Shown here piece after piece: positions 60,145 through 64,000 of a stretch of 64,000 nucleotides of DNA. Made by a program: the position numbers and the translations under genes. Under the pieces are notes generated by a model. The model was not told the DNA's origin and ran no database searches. It saw only the letters and a list, made by a program, of their open reading frames with translations. The stretch is from Ptychodera flava (Eukaryota > Hemichordata > Enteropneusta > Ptychoderidae): positions 23,593,237-23,657,236 of the forward strand of contig NC_091930.1 of NCBI RefSeq assembly GCF_041260155.1, in the 5' to 3' direction. Positions within the stretch are counted from its first letter, which is position 1; every line of letters starts with the position of its first letter.

Positions 60145-60236
60145 ATATCATATCATATCATATCATATCATATCATATCATATCATATCATATCATATCA
60201 TATCATATCATATCATATCATATCATATCATATCAT
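60145..60236. repeat. (ATATC)n satellite, copy 3
   Basis: Duplicate of the 51590 array, slightly longer. Confidence 0.95.
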
Positions 60237-60327
60237 TTCAATGAACAGAAATCTTCCTATATCAATGTGAACTCTAAACATTTTATTGTGATAGTAATGC
60301 TTCCTTTCTGTATATTTTTAAATAAAG

Positions 60328-60794
60328 ACGAGACGAGTAAACCAACTGAAAGCAAGCCAGAAACAATAGCAGTGTATGCTATATCAAGCAAACAGAAACA
60401 TGGTCAGAAAGTCGACAGAGACATCCTAACTGTAAACCCTTATCAGTCTCCGGAAGCAACCTACGCAGTTTCGGCTAAGCAGAAAAAAACATCAGCCAAG
60501 AAATCTGCCAGTGATGCTGAGCAGAGCAAGACAGGTGAAGGTCACCCCGATCAAGCAGCACTGTATGCTGTATCAAGCAAACACAAACACAGTGGGAAAC
60601 TCGACGAAGATGCTGTAACCGTACACTCTGATCAAACTCCGGAAGCAACCTACGCAATTTCGGCCAAGCAGAAAAAATCAAGAGCGAAGAAATCTGTCAG
60701 TGACGTTGAACTGAGCAAGACCGATGAAGATCACCCTGATCCTGCAGCACTGTATGCTGAATCAAGCAAAAAGAAACACAAACGGAAGAAAAAG
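60328..60794 (+). CDS. Duplicate of receptor B tyrosine-repeat tail exon
   Basis: 467 nt, same acceptor, phases and length as 51769-52235, open, with few amino acid changes (for example TYAIS for TYSVS). Frame kept after duplication, which suggests it is used, perhaps as an alternative tail, but no receptor body lies between the copies. Confidence 0.6.
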
Positions 60795-60990
60795 GTGACA
60801 AATATATTATTCTGAACCTCAAGGCATTGTCATTTTATGAATGACTGAAACATATCAAAGAAAACATATAAAAAAATATTCAGATCATTACATATGATTT
60901 GGCAGATTCAGTATTTCATTATATATTTGGATGTATAATATATATCACTGTGCCTTTAACACACACTGAATTAAATGTATCTTGCATTAA

Positions 60991-61671
60991 GGTTCCAAGA
61001 CAAGAAATTTGACCTTTTTAATCTAACAATATTCTAACAGTTAATAAGCTCAAAACCCCCATAAAGTATACACTTTCTGAAAGCCTAGATATACAGGAAC
61101 ATTTTGATAACCACAGTGTCACCATTGTTTACATAACTATCACGTGACAAGGTAATTTGCATAACCTTTCAAAAATCGGTTTTCCCTATGTTTTGTCTCA
61201 ATACCTCAAAATATCTTACTCAAACTTGCTGGAATGCAAGCTGTCACAATGCTCTTCCAAAGTTTGTCTCAGATTTTTCATATCTTGCTTAGTTTTTTTT
61301 GGAGCACAATTTTAAAGAAATCAACTATGGTAAAATTCACTGCCCTGGAAGTTTTTCCGGCATAAAACTGTTAAGAAGGTTTAAAAAAATTCTGAGACAC
61401 ACTTTTAAAGACCCATAGGACAGCTTGCACTCACATAAATTTCAGCCGCATATCTTAAAGCATTGAAACAAAACATAGGGAAAACCGATTTTTGAAAGGT
61501 TATGCAAATTACCTGTCACGTGATAGTTATGTAAACAGTGGTGACACTATGGTAACCAGAATGTTCCCCTATATCTAAGCTTTCCGAAAATATACAATTT
61601 ACAGGGGTTCTGAGCTTCTTAAACACTACAGAATTGTTAGTTTAAAATGGTCAATTTCTTGTCTTGGAACC
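60991..61671. mobile_element. TTAA MITE, second copy by duplication
   Basis: Same element and position as 52435-53110, with TTAA on both sides (60987-60990, 61672-61675). Confidence 0.8.
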
Positions 61672-61726
61672 TTAACACTACGCTCTCTTCCAAACAATGT
61701 CATAATTCCATATCCCACTTTTTCAG

Positions 61727-61855
61727 GATAAATCAAAAGGTGATATAACGTATGCAGACCTGGATTTGCCACCCACTGGTTCTGAGCAGCAGCCAAAGAG
61801 GATGCCTGCAGAAGAGATGATTCAATATGCCTCAATCCAGATTCCGGAAAAGTAA
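61727..61855 (+). CDS. Duplicate of receptor B last exon, tandem ITIMs
   Basis: 129 nt, appears identical in protein to 53166-53294: ITYADL and IQYASI, same stop. Confidence 0.62.
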   Translation, partial: DKSKGDITYADLDLPPTGSEQQPKRMPAEEMIQYASIQIPEK

Positions 61856-64000
61856 TCGATTGAATACAGCAGACTTGAAGAGAAATTAATAAAAAAAATT
61901 GTACCGTTCACTTTCATGGCCGTGCACTACGAGGTGAATAACAAACATCTTACGTATGTACATCAAACTAATAAATTCTATTAGTTCAAGTAGTCATATA
62001 CCTAATACTGTGTATATATCCCAACTAAAACTTAATGTTATTACTCTTAAACGGTATATTGTGTTGATTATATTTAATTTATTAATTATATTGACATTAT
62101 TCGAAACTCCTGTGTTTGTATCTCTACAGCCATAATAATATTTAAGGGCTGGTAACCAAGTTTTATGTCAAGCAAATATTTACAGTGACAAATTCGGCAC
62201 TTGCTAATGATAGACCTGAATTTTTGAGCTGTCAAACTGATAAGCTGATTTTAATTTTGATATAGTTGTGTATTAAGGACTTAACTCTACTATAATAGGA
62301 ATCTTTGTAGGAAAATGCCTGATTTGGATTCTCTTAGACTTTTATTTTTAATTTATTTTTCTGTAATCTGATATGGTAAAGTTTCCAATTTTCAAGTTTC
62401 TATTTTTGAAAAATATTGTATATGTAAATATGCTCCCAATGCGCGTGATTTTTAGTTACTAAATTCGGATCATTTTCATCTGGGTTGTAAAGTACATTCC
62501 TTCAAGTTTCTGTGCACAGGGCAACCACTTGTTGTCAATACTCTACTTCGAAATAATCTTAGTTTTTGCGTTTATAAAATTATAAAATTATGCTCTAATT
62601 AATTGTCTTTGGCGACATTAGCATTAGTTGTAAGGCCTCCCATTTAATATATTTTTCTGTTTAAAGCCGTGTATTCAAGTCAACAAAATTGCCAATTGAT
62701 GTTTTCTAGGCCTAACAATGTTATGTCTAAAATGAGGTACTAAATAAAAAAAAAAAAAAAAATTCAAGACCATATTCACTCATATACATAGCGTAGGAAT
62801 TGAACCACTGGATTTTTCTGACTAAATTTGTATCAACACCAATTACAAAAAAACATATTATTCTCCATCTTAAAGTTTTTGTTGAAACTGTGTCTATATT
62901 ATCTTTAGTTGTAATTAGATACGGCAATTGGAACTGGTGTCATTTGGAAAGCGTAGGAATGAAAAAAAAAAACAAATCTTAAAAGCCAGCAATGATAACA
63001 TGACAGCCGCCGGCTGACTCTTGTTTACTTTTTGCAAGTCCAGTGAAAAAAACACGTCAGGCTAGGTTTAAAAGTAGATTTAGTGTCAATTCCGAGTCAG
63101 TGAGGACGGCTGATAAATTATTGCCGAAGATCGCATTGTGAAAATACATAAACCAATCACAGTAAAGAATTCGTACAAAACGCCGAGGTCAGCATGGGTC
63201 ATACATTTCAATGCCTTCTTGCTTGGGGTGAACGGTCAAAATAGCTGGGGTTTTTTAATGAAGATGCTGGCTAGGGTGTAACGCCACTCACCCCCACCCC
63301 CCATAAAAAGAAAAAAAAGCAAGCAGGCAAACAAAAAATAAAACGCTTGTGAAGAAGAGGTGATTCAATATGCCTCAATCCAGATTCTAAAAAAAGTAAT
63401 CGAGTGAATACAGCAGTTTTGAAGATAAATTAAAACTAATCGCAGCGTTTACTTTCATGGCCGTGCACTACTGAAATTATGGACGTGAATAAAAAACATC
63501 TTACCTATGTACACCAAACTGATAATGTATATTAGTACAAGTAATCATTTACGTAATAATGTGTAAATATTCAAACTAAGTATGTTAAAAACTGAATGTT
63601 TTTATTCTTTAACAGTTTATTGTGTTGATTGTATTATTAATTATATTGACATTATTCGAAATTCCTGTGTTTGTACCTCTACATATGTACATAATATTTC
63701 AGGTCTGGTAATCAATTTTTATGTCGAGCAGAATAATAACAGTGACCAATCCGGTACTTGCCAACGATAGACCTGATGTTTTAGAACTGTCAAACTAGGC
63801 TGATATTTCATCTGATATCGTTGTGTATTAAGGACTTAAAGTTAATGTCACTGCATGAAAACGCAATAATACAGATAAATTCACATTAATGAGTTGCCTG
63901 TATTATAAAATAATACATGTGAATGCACGTGAATCCACATGAATACAGGCTTGCTGAATACAAGCAATGGATTATTAACTGTATTCATCTGTATATGCAC
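61810..64000. repeat. Terminal-exon/3' UTR modules, copy 2
   Basis: Modules start near 61810 and 63356; the second keeps EEEVIQYASIQ. The array runs past the window. Confidence 0.7.
63849..64000. mobile_element. 219-bp MITE, second copy, cut by window edge
   Basis: Same CACTGCATGAAAACGC start as 55313, at the same place in the module. Confidence 0.75.

Larger units (their letters stand above)
59946..64000. repeat. 8.55-kb tandem duplication, copy 2, cut by the window edge
   Basis: Repeats 51395 onward with high identity, including exon copies, TTAA MITE, 3' module and the start of the 55313 MITE. Confidence 0.85.

Overview
The window is eukaryotic and AT-rich. It has canonical GT/AG introns, long GA/TC, TATC and ATATC microsatellites, LINE, SINE and LTR remnants, and many inverted-repeat DNA elements. 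Extracellular Ig exons, a receptor tyrosine kinase and SH2-docking tyrosine motifs mark it as animal. The style suggests an invertebrate deuterostome (acorn worm, lancelet or echinoderm type), but the species cannot be fixed from the sequence. The gene models below were built by hand from splice phase, open frame and paralogue comparison.

The locus holds two copies of one head-to-head unit. In each, a kinase-type Ig receptor runs on the minus strand and an ITIM-bearing Ig receptor runs on the plus strand. Unit 1 has a decayed kinase-receptor 5' part (left edge to 2319, minus) and receptor A (4430-16465, plus). Unit 2 has a complete kinase receptor (30802 down to 23071, minus, 14 exons) and receptor B (31598-53294, plus, 10 coding exons). 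The gap between the two starts is about 2.1 kb in unit 1, which contains a repeat, and 0.8 kb in unit 2. 5.5-6.6 kb of intergenic DNA separates the units.

The minus and plus genes of a unit share homologous Ig domains; the first Ig exon is very close between them. Their cytoplasmic ends differ completely. The minus gene ends in a tyrosine-kinase domain with HRN in place of HRD, so it is predicted to be a pseudokinase. The plus genes end in tails with several consensus ITIM tyrosines. This is the architecture of paired receptors, here with a kinase-type arm against an ITIM arm. Receptor B is open throughout. Receptor A has one stop in its Ig2 exon. The unit 2 kinase receptor is one base short in its Ig1 exon. 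Ig exons are phase 1-1, so skipping either exon restores frame.

From 51.4 kb to the right edge, the last two ITIM-tail exons of receptor B and about 8.55 kb around them are tandemly duplicated. Inside each copy, a roughly 1.5-1.8 kb module (end of the last coding exon plus 3' UTR) is repeated again.

Intron 1 of receptor B (31650-41695) has been filled by a broken Ty3/gypsy fossil with a LINE nested in it, two other truncated LINEs, and fold-back elements. The 16.5-23.0 kb interval has no gene I can support.
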